The position numbers were made by a program, and so were the translations under genes. 64,000 bases of DNA. Source: Micromonosporaceae bacterium. GTDB lineage: Bacteria; Actinomycetota; Actinomycetes; Mycobacteriales; Micromonosporaceae. Location: positions 57,824 to 121,823 of the forward strand of contig DPJL01000397.1 of assembly GCA_003543035.1 (NCBI GenBank). Direction: 5' to 3'. This document shows, in pieces, positions 26,523 to 35,629 of this stretch. Under the pieces are notes generated by a model that saw only the letters and a program-made list of their open reading frames with translations, was not told where the DNA came from and ran no database searches. The stretch's first letter is position 1. Each line of letters begins with the position of its first letter.

Positions 26523-27584
26523 TCATTGCCGGTGCATGCTCATGCGGATGATCGACATCTGTACCTCGGTGCCGGTGAAGGTGTGCATGTCGCGGTGGCC
26601 GTCGGGGGTAAACCCGTGGCGGGTGTAGAACGCGATGGCCCGCTCATTCGCCTCGAGTACCCAGAGTATGACTTCTGGCTGTTCGAGCAGGAGCAAACCG
26701 CGCTGGAGCAGGTCTGCGGCGATGCCGGTGCCCCACGCTTGGGGCCGCGTGTAGCAGGCCCAAACCTGTCCGCAGACGGGATCGGCCGGGTATGGGCGCA
26801 CGGTGACGTGGCCGGCGATCTGCCCGTCGAGGACGGCGACGAAGGTGACCGCGTCCGCTGGGTCGGCGAAGGCTTTGGCCCGTTTCACGGCCTGCGTGCT
26901 GACGTCCATCTGGCTGAGAACGCCGGTGGGGACAAGCCCCGCGTAGCCTGCCTGCCACGAGGAGACGTGGGCATCGGCCGTCGCCGTCACATCGCTTCCG
27001 GTCTCCAGCCGGATCACCACGTCTGGGTGTCGCTGCGGCCGAAAGCGTTGCAGAACCTTCTGCACCGCCGGCCAATGCACGCTGGGTGGGCAGCCGCCGT
27101 CACATACCGCGCCTGACGTGACCGCGGTGACACCAAAACGGCGCAGTGTCCGCAACGAATGCGCATACAGCGGATGGGAAGCAAGGCGGCTGTTGACATG
27201 CGGCACAGCCACAACCGGTATCGCTGCGCCGATCGCCTCCTGAATCACCTGCAGCGCCAACGAGTCGTTGCCACCGCAGGCGATCTGATTCAGCGTGTGA
27301 AACGTTGCCGGCGCGACCAGGACCATCCGAGCCGGAACCTCAGCCGCCGCGGGCAGATCCGCCAGCGCGACCCGTGGCGCCCGGCCCGTCAGCCGTTCCA
27401 CCTCATCGGGATCCAGCCAGAGAGCAGCGTCCGTGGTGGCGTACACCCGAACCTGCCAGCCGAGTTTCTGACACCGTCCGATGAGGCCAGCGATGTGGCG
27501 GGCTGGGGACGCTGCGCACACCACGACGGCGATCAGCCCAAGTCCTTTCGCGGCAACCGATGCCGGGGCGATCTGGTCGGTCAT
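26523..27584 (-). CDS. Flavoprotein (PPC decarboxylase-like) fused to GNAT acetyltransferase
   Basis: 353 residues from ATG 27584, whose ATGA overlaps the stop of the phosphotransferase gene. Residues 15-185 are a flavoprotein domain of the phosphopantothenoylcysteine decarboxylase type (VVCAASPARH, VLVAPATFHTLNQIACGGND). Residues 195-353 are a GNAT domain (HVSSWQAGYAGLVP, GTGIAADLLQRGLLLLE, ANERAIAFYTRHGF). A fused flavoprotein-GNAT is unusual: it could modify a small molecule by FMN-dependent chemistry followed by acylation. Coupling to an aminoglycoside-phosphotransferase-like gene suggests a shared substrate. Confidence 0.8.
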   Translation of the reverse strand: MTDQIAPASVAAKGLGLIAVVVCAASPARHIAGLIGRCQKLGWQVRVYATTDAALWLDPDEVERLTGRAPRVALADLPAAAEVPARMVLVAPATFHTLNQIACGGNDSLALQVIQEAIGAAIPVVAVPHVNSRLASHPLYAHSLRTLRRFGVTAVTSGAVCDGGCPPSVHWPAVQKVLQRFRPQRHPDVVIRLETGSDVTATADAHVSSWQAGYAGLVPTGVLSQMDVSTQAVKRAKAFADPADAVTFVAVLDGQIAGHVTVRPYPADPVCGQVWACYTRPQAWGTGIAADLLQRGLLLLEQPEVILWVLEANERAIAFYTRHGFTPDGHRDMHTFTGTEVQMSIIRMSMHRQ

Positions 27585-28579
27585 GGCACCGGCCATCCCC
27601 TGCGCTCTGCCAGCCACAGCATCGAGCGCACCCCTTGGGCGTACTGATGTGTGCGAAGCCACGGCGATGACTCCACATGCTCTCGCTGCCCGGCCAGGAT
27701 CATGTAACCGCCGAACCCGGCCAGCACACCATCAACGACATCCGCCGACACCCGCGCAGTAGTCGGATGGGCTGCCAGCATCGGGTCGATATCGAGCTGG
27801 CCGTAGGCCGCCTGCAACAGCAGCACCGTGTCGGCCCACGCCGGCCCGGAACGCGCCCAGTTCCAGTCGATCACCACAGCGCCCTCAGTGGTGACGACGA
27901 TGTTGTCGGCCCGAAGGTCGAAATGCATCACACTCGATACGCCTGCGGTTTCGCCCGGAACCAGACCCTCCAAGGTGGACAGTTCATCCAGATGTCGTGC
28001 AGTCCAGGCGAATCCGTTGGGCAACCCGGCCTCGCCGCGCTGGGCGGCACGCCACGTGTCAAGGTACTGATCGGCGTACTCGGCAAAGCCCAGCCCGCTG
28101 GCCGCCTCGGCTAGCACGGCGGGAGGGCATGCCAGCGCCTTCGCGATCATCGCTTGCGCGGCAAGGGCCGCGTCCATGTCTGCCGCCGTCCATGGCTGGC
28201 CAGGCAGGTGCCCATCGATCACGCTCAGGCACAGCACCGCCCACCCGTCGACCACCGCCACCCAACACAGATGCGGCACGGGCAGCCCCGCGGGCAACGC
28301 GGCGAGAACGGCCGCCTCACGCCGGTTAGCACGCCCGAACTCCGTTACGGCATCGGCAGCCTTGACGAAGAACCGCTGCCCGTCCATATTGGTCAATGTC
28401 GCGGCAAACGCTGGCGTGAACCCAGAGCCGGCAACCGTGACCGAGACGACCGGACCCAGCCTGCCGCAGATTTCCTCCCGCACGCCGACGGGCAGCTGCC
28501 CCCAGCCGGGCCGCACCGACGTGTTCTGGTAGTCGACAGCCGGAGGCTCCATGACGTTCATGGTCAAAGGGTCGCTCAC
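27581..28579 (-). CDS. Aminoglycoside phosphotransferase-family kinase
   Basis: 332 residues from GTG 28579; ATG 28561 or 28552 would be slightly shorter alternatives and no ribosome site decides. Kinase-like lysine in RFFVKAAD, Brenner motif HFDLRADNIVV (catalytic Asp) and VIDWNWA (metal Asp) identify the APH/choline-kinase superfamily. The substrate may be an antibiotic or a metabolite. It is the first gene of the leftward set and is coupled to the flavoprotein-GNAT gene. Confidence 0.82.
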   Translation of the reverse strand: MSDPLTMNVMEPPAVDYQNTSVRPGWGQLPVGVREEICGRLGPVVSVTVAGSGFTPAFAATLTNMDGQRFFVKAADAVTEFGRANRREAAVLAALPAGLPVPHLCWVAVVDGWAVLCLSVIDGHLPGQPWTAADMDAALAAQAMIAKALACPPAVLAEAASGLGFAEYADQYLDTWRAAQRGEAGLPNGFAWTARHLDELSTLEGLVPGETAGVSSVMHFDLRADNIVVTTEGAVVIDWNWARSGPAWADTVLLLQAAYGQLDIDPMLAAHPTTARVSADVVDGVLAGFGGYMILAGQREHVESSPWLRTHQYAQGVRSMLWLAERRGWPVP

Positions 28580-28604
28580 GAACCGGCATGAGTCGATCTA
28601 TTTT

Positions 28605-29126
28605 GGATCGGCCGGGCAGAGATCGCAGAAGTCCTTTCCACGATGGGTTTGCGCCTGTCGCCGGAGAAGACACTGATCACCCACATCGACGAAGGCCCGG
28701 TCTTTCTCGGCTGGCGCATCCAGCGCCACATCAAGAAGGGAACCAGCAAGGACTATGTCTACACCTACCCGGCGAAGAAAGCCTTGCGGTCCATCACGCT
28801 GAAGGTCAAGACGTTACGCCTACAGATCGGCACGAACCAGTCGCTCGATGCCCGCTCACGGCTCAACCCTCTGCTGCGGGGCTGGTGCAACTACTTCCAC
28901 TACGCGGTGTCCGCGGCGACCTTCTCTTGCCTGCGCCGCTAAGTGTGGCAGACGGTATGGATATGGCTGCGCCGCAGACATCCCAAAGCCAACTGGAGGC
29001 AGCTGCGCCGACGGATGGTGGCCATCGGGCGAGGAAAGACGGACGTTCGACCCGGCAACGGTAAGCACGATCCGCTACCGCTACCGGGGAAGCATCATCG
29101 CGTCGCCCTGGCCAACCAGCGTATAA
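28605..29126 (+). pseudogene. Group II intron maturase/reverse transcriptase, 3' relic
   Basis: Reading from about 28613, the frame encodes the end of an LtrA-like reverse transcriptase and maturase domain X: MGLRLSPEKTLITHIDEG, FLGWRIQRHIKKG and LLRGWCNYFHY. A TAA at 28940-28942 replaces a sense codon; the sense then continues (VWQTVWIWLRRRHPKANW) and moves to another frame near 29045 (TIRYRYRGS), the usual end of these maturases. The catalytic reverse transcriptase part is missing. It is a dead fragment, with no intron RNA domain recognised after it. Confidence 0.8.
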
Positions 29127-29199
29127 GGAAGCAATATCCAAACGGGACCTGCGGAGAGCCCGTTGCTGGGCCAACCATCACACCCCACGGCCTGCATCT

Positions 29200-29465
29200 G
29201 ATCGACTATCTGCTCGACGAACCCGAAGCCTCGCTGTGGTGCACGGCTGCCTCGCAGTGCTGGAACGCATCGCAAGGCTCACCGCTGCTGCAGCGCAGTT
29301 CATCATCGCGACCCACACATCGGTCCTGTTCGCTCTCCCCGAAGCGCTGATCTGCAGATCGGCGGTGACGGCAGGATCACGCCGGTCGGATTCGACGACG
29401 CCGAACCGGTCACCTTGATGCGGGCATTTCTGGCCGACCCGAAGCCGGTTCTTCGCCACCTCTTA
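29200..29465 (+). pseudogene. AAA/ABC-type ATPase, C-terminal relic
   Basis: Pieces in two or three frames read as the end of a RecF/SMC-like AAA ATPase: YLLDEPEASL (Walker B/D-loop, about 29208), LAVLERIARLTAAAAQF then IIATHTSVLFALP (switch His region), LQIGGDGRITPVGFDDAEP and LMRAFLADPKPVLRHLL. At least two frameshifts separate these pieces and the N-terminal P-loop is absent. Such ATPases occur in antiphage and restriction systems. This copy cannot be functional. Confidence 0.65.
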
Positions 29466-29573
29466 TCCGACAGCCCCTGGCCAAGCCTTCGGCGGGCAGA
29501 TGGCCACGACGTGTCGGCGTGGCCGCGGCGCCGTCTCCCTTTCCTGAGCTGCATGGCCCTTAGGATCGCCGAT

Positions 29574-30197
29574 ATGGCCACCGAGCTGCACAACACACGC
29601 AAGGTCAAACTGTTGGGGCAAACCCTGCGTGATGAGATCACCCGGCTCGGATTCGATCTGCCGCCAGGCGACTCCGCCCAGCGGCTCGTCGCCAGCAAGG
29701 CCGAAGAGGTTGCCGCTACGCTGGGAATCACCCCGCGCACTGTGCTGACCTCGTACATGACCGACGAGTCGATGCGAGAGATGGCCAAGGCGGTCGCCCG
29801 GCAGATGAAAGGCCTCACCGCTGTCCTCGACGAGGCACCCCCGATCGAGCTCGACGCCCGTCACGGCTACACGGTCTTGGCCGCCTTCGGCATGTGTGAG
29901 GTGCTGGCCCTCCACAATCTCGATCACCCTAACGCGATGATCGTGCTCAAGGACGCCGCCGACTCCACCGTTCAGGTCGCGGTATCGCTGGCCCAGGGTA
30001 GCGGCGAGACCCGCGAGATCAGCGGGCTCACGTTGTCGGTCGCCCGCAAGGTCATCACCATGGCGCTGGACATGCTGCGCAACGGCCAGTGGCGCTGCAC
30101 CTGCTGCGCGCCTGGCACCAGCACCGTCGGCTGCGAGCTCCAGCGGCGTTTGGCCGTTGACCTGGGACACCTGGGCGGGTGGACACCCCCGCGTTAG
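29574..30197 (+). CDS. Hypothetical protein with possible N-terminal HTH
   Basis: 207 residues from ATG 29574 (MATELHNTRK...). Residues 35-62 (AEEVAATLGITPRTVLTSYM) look like a helix-turn-helix; the rest is mixed alpha/beta with a CTCC motif near the C-terminus (WRCTCCAPGTS). It follows the ATPase relic directly and may have been its partner, but no function can be assigned. GC-rich third positions support coding. Confidence 0.62.
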   Translation: MATELHNTRKVKLLGQTLRDEITRLGFDLPPGDSAQRLVASKAEEVAATLGITPRTVLTSYMTDESMREMAKAVARQMKGLTAVLDEAPPIELDARHGYTVLAAFGMCEVLALHNLDHPNAMIVLKDAADSTVQVAVSLAQGSGETREISGLTLSVARKVITMALDMLRNGQWRCTCCAPGTSTVGCELQRRLAVDLGHLGGWTPPR

Positions 30198-30426
30198 CAG
30201 TGAACCAGGACCGTCCGGTTCGGGTCTTTAGCAGCAAGTGTGGCCGTGCTCCACATCACCGGCGGTGCCAGACTTCCTCGTTGACTCGATCGACGGGAGT
30301 ATTGCCGGTTGATGAGTCGGCCAGGAGGACGCTCTTGCAAGAGCTTGCTCCGAATTGGACAGACCAGCGTATGGCATCGCGAAAATTGATTCGCTGCCGG
30401 AGCTTGCCTGGCTGAATACTGGCACG

Positions 30427-31233
30427 ATGGACATCGACCATCGTATAGCTGACCGCTATGCGGCGATCAACGAGGACGAACGGTTGTGGATCCCCGGCAC
30501 TGGCGACCTGGTTCGTCTTCGGACCTGGGATATCTTCGACCGGTACATCCCCGCTGGCATGCGGATCGCCGACATCGGTGGAGGACCAGGCGCGCATGCT
30601 GCTTACCTCGCTGGCAAAGGCAACGACGTCATCATGTTCGACCCAATCGCGCGGCACGTCGAGACTGCACGCGCCCGCAGCATGGCGCAGTCGCAGGCAT
30701 CATTTCGAGTCGAGTTGGCCGAAGCGCGCCAGCTTCCTCTGGCAGACGAAGCCGTAGACGTAGCCCTATTGATGGGGCCGCTCTACCACCTAATCGATCC
30801 ACGTGATCGTCAGGTTGCGCTACAAGAGGCGCTGCGAGTCATGGTGCCAGGCGGCCAAATCATGGCCGAGATCATTACGAGGCATGCATGGCTTATCGAG
30901 GCAACAGCCCGAAACATGCTGGCAGAGCCCATGATCTGGAAGGACTTCGAACGCAACATCAGTACAGGCCTGAGCCAAGACCCCGACAACCCGCCCGAGG
31001 GCGGCTTCTTCGCCTACTTTCATACGCTCGACGAGATCAGAGAGGACCTGACCGCCGTCGGCTTTACCGAAATCACACTGATCGCTGTGGAAGGATTCGG
31101 CCGTCTCCTCGGCGACCTCGACCAACGTCTAATCGAGCCCTCTGGACTCATGCAGGCGCTGCGCTTGGCCGAAACCGAGCCGTCCATGCTCGGCGTTAGC
31201 GCGCACGTCATCGGCTGGGCCCGCAAACCCTAA
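30427..31233 (+). CDS. Class I SAM-dependent methyltransferase
   Basis: 268 residues from ATG 30427 (MDIDHRIADRYAAINE...). Motif I is ADIGGGPGAHAAYLA (about residues 48-62); acidic motif II ends in VIMFDP; and VDVALLMGPLYHLID marks the post-II region. The substrate is unknown. It is related to the methyltransferase at 56122-56880, which has nearly the same MGPLYHL box, so the window carries two members of one subfamily. No operon partner is adjacent. Confidence 0.82.
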   Translation: MDIDHRIADRYAAINEDERLWIPGTGDLVRLRTWDIFDRYIPAGMRIADIGGGPGAHAAYLAGKGNDVIMFDPIARHVETARARSMAQSQASFRVELAEARQLPLADEAVDVALLMGPLYHLIDPRDRQVALQEALRVMVPGGQIMAEIITRHAWLIEATARNMLAEPMIWKDFERNISTGLSQDPDNPPEGGFFAYFHTLDEIREDLTAVGFTEITLIAVEGFGRLLGDLDQRLIEPSGLMQALRLAETEPSMLGVSAHVIGWARKP

Positions 31234-31717
31234 GGGACGCAGGAACTCCCGATCGTAGCGAATTGGAGGACGCGCTATGACCTTCGATCGTCGCCCGAGA
31301 TTCAACCTCGGGTCAGGTCGGAGTGGCCGCAGTGGCCAGTGGGCACGCGTCGGTCGTGCTGTGACATAGGCCATGAACGGCGCAGGGGCGGTTGCGACAC
31401 AGGCAGACCTGAGTGCTGGTTTTGGCCGCAAAGCGTTGGCTCTTCTGCGAAACAGCGAAAAGAGCGTCGAGCTAATCATTGCGGAGTTGTTGCGACAGCA
31501 TAAGAACACACGGGGTTGGCAGGTAGCGGTGCTCGGCGTGGGCGCCTGTGTGGGACTCACGCGGGTGATCTTTGTCTGCCCTGCGCGGGTCATCGCCTGG
31601 GCACTGGCTATTACGACCAGGTCCATTTTGTGACCGCGCCAACTACTCTTCGGAGTAGAACCATCACGGCGAGTGTGGGTCGCGTGGCAAGGGTTTGTGT
31701 GCGCAGCGGGGTGACGT
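31234..31717. other. Gap without convincing gene
   Basis: 484 bases between the methyltransferase and the hydrolase. A short frame at 31373-31633 (86 residues, starts MNGAGAVATQADL) has no ribosome site and poor codon bias; I do not call it. No repeat or terminator is clear. Confidence 0.45.
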
Positions 31718-32575
31718 ATGGCGATCGATGATAATCCGAGAGTGGAACAACTCGTTGCTGCGGACGACGGCTGCAAGCTTTGGACGGCCGACTCTGGTTC
31801 TGGCCATGGGCTGATCACGTGTCACGGCGGACCTGGCATGTGGGACATGTTCGCCGACCTCGCTCCCGACGTGGGTGCCTCGGCGCGAGTGCTGCGCTGG
31901 GACCAGCGCGGGTGCGGCCGGTCCGGTCGACAAGGGCCTTACACCATCGAAAGATCAATTGCCGACATCGAGGCGATTCGCAGGCACTACGACCTCGGAA
32001 AGGTGGCGGTACTTGGACACTCGTGGGGTGCGACCCTCGCTCTGATGTACGCCCTGGCGTACCCCGAGCAAGTAAGCAGGTTGGTTTACGTATCCGGCAC
32101 CGGCGTTGACGCCGACCGTGCCTGGAACACCACGTACGAGAGGAACTTTCAGGATCGGTTGGGGGATAGTTTTATGTCCTGGGCCAGTCTGAAGGCCAGA
32201 TCGCGGTCGCGGGCAGAAGAGCGCGAGTTCCTGGCGCTGCAACTAGGGGCCGACTTCGCCGATGGCCAGATTCGTGAGAGCCAGACCGCCCGGATCCTGG
32301 ACCACGGGTTTGAGGTCAACTATCAGTCCAACGATCAGTTGACAGAGGACATGCACCACCGTTTTGCGAGCGGCACCGTTCTTGAGTCGTGCCGGCTATT
32401 GCGGTTGCCGATCTTGGTCGTCGACGGCAGCCAGGACATTCGTCCACGGTGGTCTGTCGATTCGCTTTGTCAGGCGCTGCCCGAAGTCCAACGGCTGACC
32501 TTCGACACCGGCCATATCCCGTGGGCGGAGGACGAGGCTGGGTTTGTCACTGCGGTACGGCGATTCCTGGAGTAG
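31718..32575 (+). CDS. Alpha/beta hydrolase, proline iminopeptidase-like
   Basis: 285 residues from ATG 31718. The HGGPG oxyanion motif (about residue 36), WDQRGCGRSG, nucleophile elbow GHSWG (about residue 104) and late His in TGHIPWAED form the catalytic set of the proline iminopeptidase/epoxide-hydrolase group. It probably cleaves an amide or ester bond in a small substrate. It is convergent with the decayed adenosine deaminase gene. Confidence 0.85.
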   Translation: MAIDDNPRVEQLVAADDGCKLWTADSGSGHGLITCHGGPGMWDMFADLAPDVGASARVLRWDQRGCGRSGRQGPYTIERSIADIEAIRRHYDLGKVAVLGHSWGATLALMYALAYPEQVSRLVYVSGTGVDADRAWNTTYERNFQDRLGDSFMSWASLKARSRSRAEEREFLALQLGADFADGQIRESQTARILDHGFEVNYQSNDQLTEDMHHRFASGTVLESCRLLRLPILVVDGSQDIRPRWSVDSLCQALPEVQRLTFDTGHIPWAEDEAGFVTAVRRFLE

Positions 32576-32649
32576 ATCGCCGTTGCGCTTGGCTGTCGAG
32601 CCGCCGGCTGTGGACTCCACCAGTCGGGAAATGCGGGGTCGCTCTGCGC

Positions 32650-33041
32650 TGCGTCGAAGGCAGACCAGGGGCAACAGACCGCTGCGGCACCCGACGGTTA
32701 TCAGCTTTGCCTTTAGCGCTGTGTCGCATAGCGCCTTTGACTGCGGCTGCCGGGCTCGGACCTCCGGCTGCTGCGACCATTGCGAACTCGCGGGTCAGAT
32801 CGGTCGCGAAGATCGCTGGATCGTCGGTGCCTATGCTGCACGGTATTCCTGCCGCACGAGTCCCCGGACGGGATGATTGGATGCGGTAGCTACAACGCCA
32901 GTCTTGAGATTCGAGGCCCATGCAGACATCCAGGACGATGCCGGCTTCGCATAGCTGGTCCGCGAGGCTCGGATGGCTCAGGGCACGCTGGTCCACGACG
33001 TAGTCGTGCTCCCGGAACGACTGGAAGTCGCTGAATCTCAT
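32650..33041 (-). pseudogene. Adenosine deaminase-like protein with internal deletion
   Basis: Starts at ATG 33041 (MRFSDFQSF), overlapping the radical SAM stop. After about 10 residues the sense jumps to the second half of an adenosine deaminase: DQLCEAGIVLDVC and AAGIPCSIGTDDPAIFATDL, the latter holding the metal-binding Asp pair of the family. The N-terminal HxH metal ligands, the catalytic Glu and the middle of the barrel are missing, and the sense is lost after RHSAK. It is the last gene of the leftward peptide-modification operon and is not functional. Confidence 0.65.
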
Positions 33042-34312
33042 GCTGCGGACTCCAGATCTATCTCGCTGGCCCGGTCCTCCAGAGACGCAAAGCAGCGTCC
33101 GTCAGCCATGACATTCCAACTGCGCGCGATGTCCTTCAGTGCGCTCCCAGAACAAACTGGGCTCTGTATAGGCGGCGATAGCGATACGCAACGAATGACC
33201 GCGCCACACCCCTCGATAGATCGGTGCACCCCACGGCAAGTGGCTCTCCATGTCAAAGCCGTGCTGCTCGGCGAACCGCGTCACATCGACAGCGACACCT
33301 GATGATCACGACTCCACGTATTGGCGGCACGGTCGAAATAGACCGACTCGGTGCTCGTTGAAGCATATAGTTCCTTGAAGCAGATTTCTTCAACGCCGAG
33401 ATCGGCTGTCAACGGCCACCGGCTTCGCTGCTCACTCCAGTTGCGGACTAACAAATCCATGGGCGTGGGTAGCCCCATCAGTTTCTCGTTGGCCGAATCG
33501 TCCTCATGGTGCCGCGATATCGCGAGGACGCTAAGCCCCGCCGCGCTCAAGGCCTCCAGGCGCGCCTCCCGATCAACATCATCGCCCATGGCGAGGATAT
33601 GCACATTGGTGATCAGTACGGTCTTGCCAAAGTACTTCGAACACTCAACTACCAGTCGTTGGAGCTGGTCGGCGGGAAGTAAAGTCGGCTCGCCGCCACC
33701 GGTGATCACTGCCCGCTCAGCACCCACCAGGTGAGCACGCCTCAGCCATATCGAGACCTTATCCCAATCGATCTTGGAGGCATCTTGGTCAACGGATATA
33801 GATGCCGAGGAGAAGCAGAACGAACAGCGCGCCTGGCAGGCGGAGGCGATCGGAAGGAACGAGATCGCGCGCGGCCGCACGTCGGTGTAGCGGCGCAATG
33901 CCGAGCCGTGCATGGCCAACGACGCTGCCATCGCGTCCTCAACCGTGGTCGGCCGCAAGACAAGCTTGTCGCCGACCCTATCTAGGTCGTAGATCGCGGA
34001 CAGCTGGATGCGAGCGTCACGGAACACCATCCCGAGTCCAGTCGTCTTGTTCGGCGACAGATGGGCGGTACTCACCACAGTCTCCAGCGCCAGCAGCCTG
34101 TCCCCCGGAATCGCCAGGCGATCCAGGAGGTGTTGCGCCTTGTCAACGCCGACAACGAGATCGTCGCGTGTCAGCAGGTGAAACCGATCTGGATAGCTGC
34201 TCTCGGGGATTCCTGCCTTGCAATATGCCAGCGCATACTTGTCAAAGCCCCGGGCGAAGTTCGACAGCACGATCACGTGTATCAGTCGCTCGAGGTTCTT
34301 TGCGGTGGCCAT
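33038..34312 (-). pseudogene. Radical SAM protein with two frameshifts
   Basis: Starts ATG 34312 (MATAKNLERL...). The cluster-binding CxxxCxxC is C159, C163, C166 (CQARCSFCF), followed by ITGGGEPTLLP. The main frame stops at 33281, but sense continues in a second frame (TRFAEQHGFDMESHLPWGAP, about 33282-33150) and then in a third (ARSWNVMADGRCFASLED) to a TGA at 33038 that overlaps the next start. Two single-base losses explain this. The radical SAM core is whole in the first 343 residues, so partial activity is not excluded. It overlaps the end of the serine hydrolase gene by 31 bases. Confidence 0.78.
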
Positions 34313-35625
34313 GGATGGTTCGCAGCCGTGATCGGCTTGTACTCCAAGCCTGGTGCACGGTCCATGTTGAGAATGAAGCCAACACGCAGGCTGTCTGCTC
34401 CTGCGACCAAATGGAAGCCCGGTCCAAAATGTCGGCTGCCGCCGGATGAACCTGGATAGAGTCTGTAGCCGGTACCTTTTCGCCACAGGTGCACCACGCC
34501 GTCTGCGTAGGTGATCCGAATGGTTCCAGGCACGTCAACACTTTCGAAGTCTCCGAGCCACTGATGCTGCGACATGGGTTGGATCGGACTGTGGTCCAGT
34601 GTCGGCCCCTTGACCAGCTGGCCGAATCCGTCGGTATCCACCAGCATGTCGAGCGAGTCGGTCCCGGTCGCCAACGCCGCAACCAGCTTTTCGGAGATGA
34701 TTGCGGCATTGAGATTGCCGTTGTTGGACAGACAGATCACGTATGCCCCTCCCTGAGTCAGATAGGTCGATGCCGAGAATCCATGCTCGTGGCCATGGTG
34801 GACGACCACTCTGGGATTTGACGCCGCTGTGTAGAGGCCGGCACCGTAGTGACCCGCTTCGCGGTCGCTTGCCAGATAGGGAACTGCGTCACCGAAGGCG
34901 TGGTGCTCGGCGGATGCGGGCCAGCAATCGGAGACATAGGCGAGCCATCGCTCCAGGTCCGTTGCGCTCGTCCACAGTGCTCCAGGTCCGGCGATAGAGA
35001 CAGGCCGGGACAGGGCAGCGTCTTGTCCGTGGCAGCGACGGTAGGCGCGGCATGATCCTGGTATCACCTGGCTGGCGTCGCGCTTGAAAACGGTCTGCTT
35101 CATGTTCAGGCGCCGAAAGATCAGCTCGCTCGACAAGGATTGAATGTCCGAGCCGTGGGCAGCCTCGATCGCTGCCGTCAACAGCACGTAGCCGGTGTTG
35201 CTGTATAAGAATTGCCCGCGCGGCACCGCTCTTGCGGTCTGCCGGTAAGCGAGGGCGAGCAGGTCTTGGCTGGTGTAGTGATCGAGATCGCGCAAGCCGG
35301 CAAGGGCGAGCATCGACTCGGCGTCACGGACACCACCGTGGTGGCAGATCAGGTCCCGCAGTGTGACATCTCGGATCTGAAAGCGTGGAAGGATGTCGGA
35401 TACGGCACGGTCGAGCGGTAAGGCATCCACCTGCGACACGGCGAGGTGCGCGGTGATCTGCTTGGCCACGGATCCGACGTTGAAGACGGTCCTGCTGGTG
35501 ATCGGCACCGGGTGTTCCAGCAAAGCAGCGCCACGGTGATAGGTGACCATGCGTTGCCCGGGTATGTGAATGTGGATTGCGTAGCCGGCGCCCTTACCGG
35601 AACTGGCGGCGAGATCCGTTGCCAT
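34282..35625 (-). CDS. Serine hydrolase, class C beta-lactamase family
   Basis: 447 residues from ATG 35625 with AAGGAA just upstream, four bases after the HExxH gene; longer frames overlap that gene. SxxK is S52-V-A-K55 (NVGSVAKQIT), YxN is in FLYSNTGYV, and HHGHEHGF is the third box. These are the active-site motifs of penicillin-binding-protein-like peptidases and esterases. No signal peptide is visible, so it is probably cytoplasmic. In this operon it may trim or transfer the modified peptide. Confidence 0.82.
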   Translation of the reverse strand: MATDLAASSGKGAGYAIHIHIPGQRMVTYHRGAALLEHPVPITSRTVFNVGSVAKQITAHLAVSQVDALPLDRAVSDILPRFQIRDVTLRDLICHHGGVRDAESMLALAGLRDLDHYTSQDLLALAYRQTARAVPRGQFLYSNTGYVLLTAAIEAAHGSDIQSLSSELIFRRLNMKQTVFKRDASQVIPGSCRAYRRCHGQDAALSRPVSIAGPGALWTSATDLERWLAYVSDCWPASAEHHAFGDAVPYLASDREAGHYGAGLYTAASNPRVVVHHGHEHGFSASTYLTQGGAYVICLSNNGNLNAAIISEKLVAALATGTDSLDMLVDTDGFGQLVKGPTLDHSPIQPMSQHQWLGDFESVDVPGTIRITYADGVVHLWRKGTGYRLYPGSSGGSRHFGPGFHLVAGADSLRVGFILNMDRAPGLEYKPITAANHPWPPQRTSSD

Positions 35626-35629
35626 TTCC

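Noticed and set aside
31129..31818. 229-codon minus-strand frame
   Set aside because: Overlaps two good plus-strand genes, no ribosome site, Ser/Thr/Pro/Arg-rich shadow composition.
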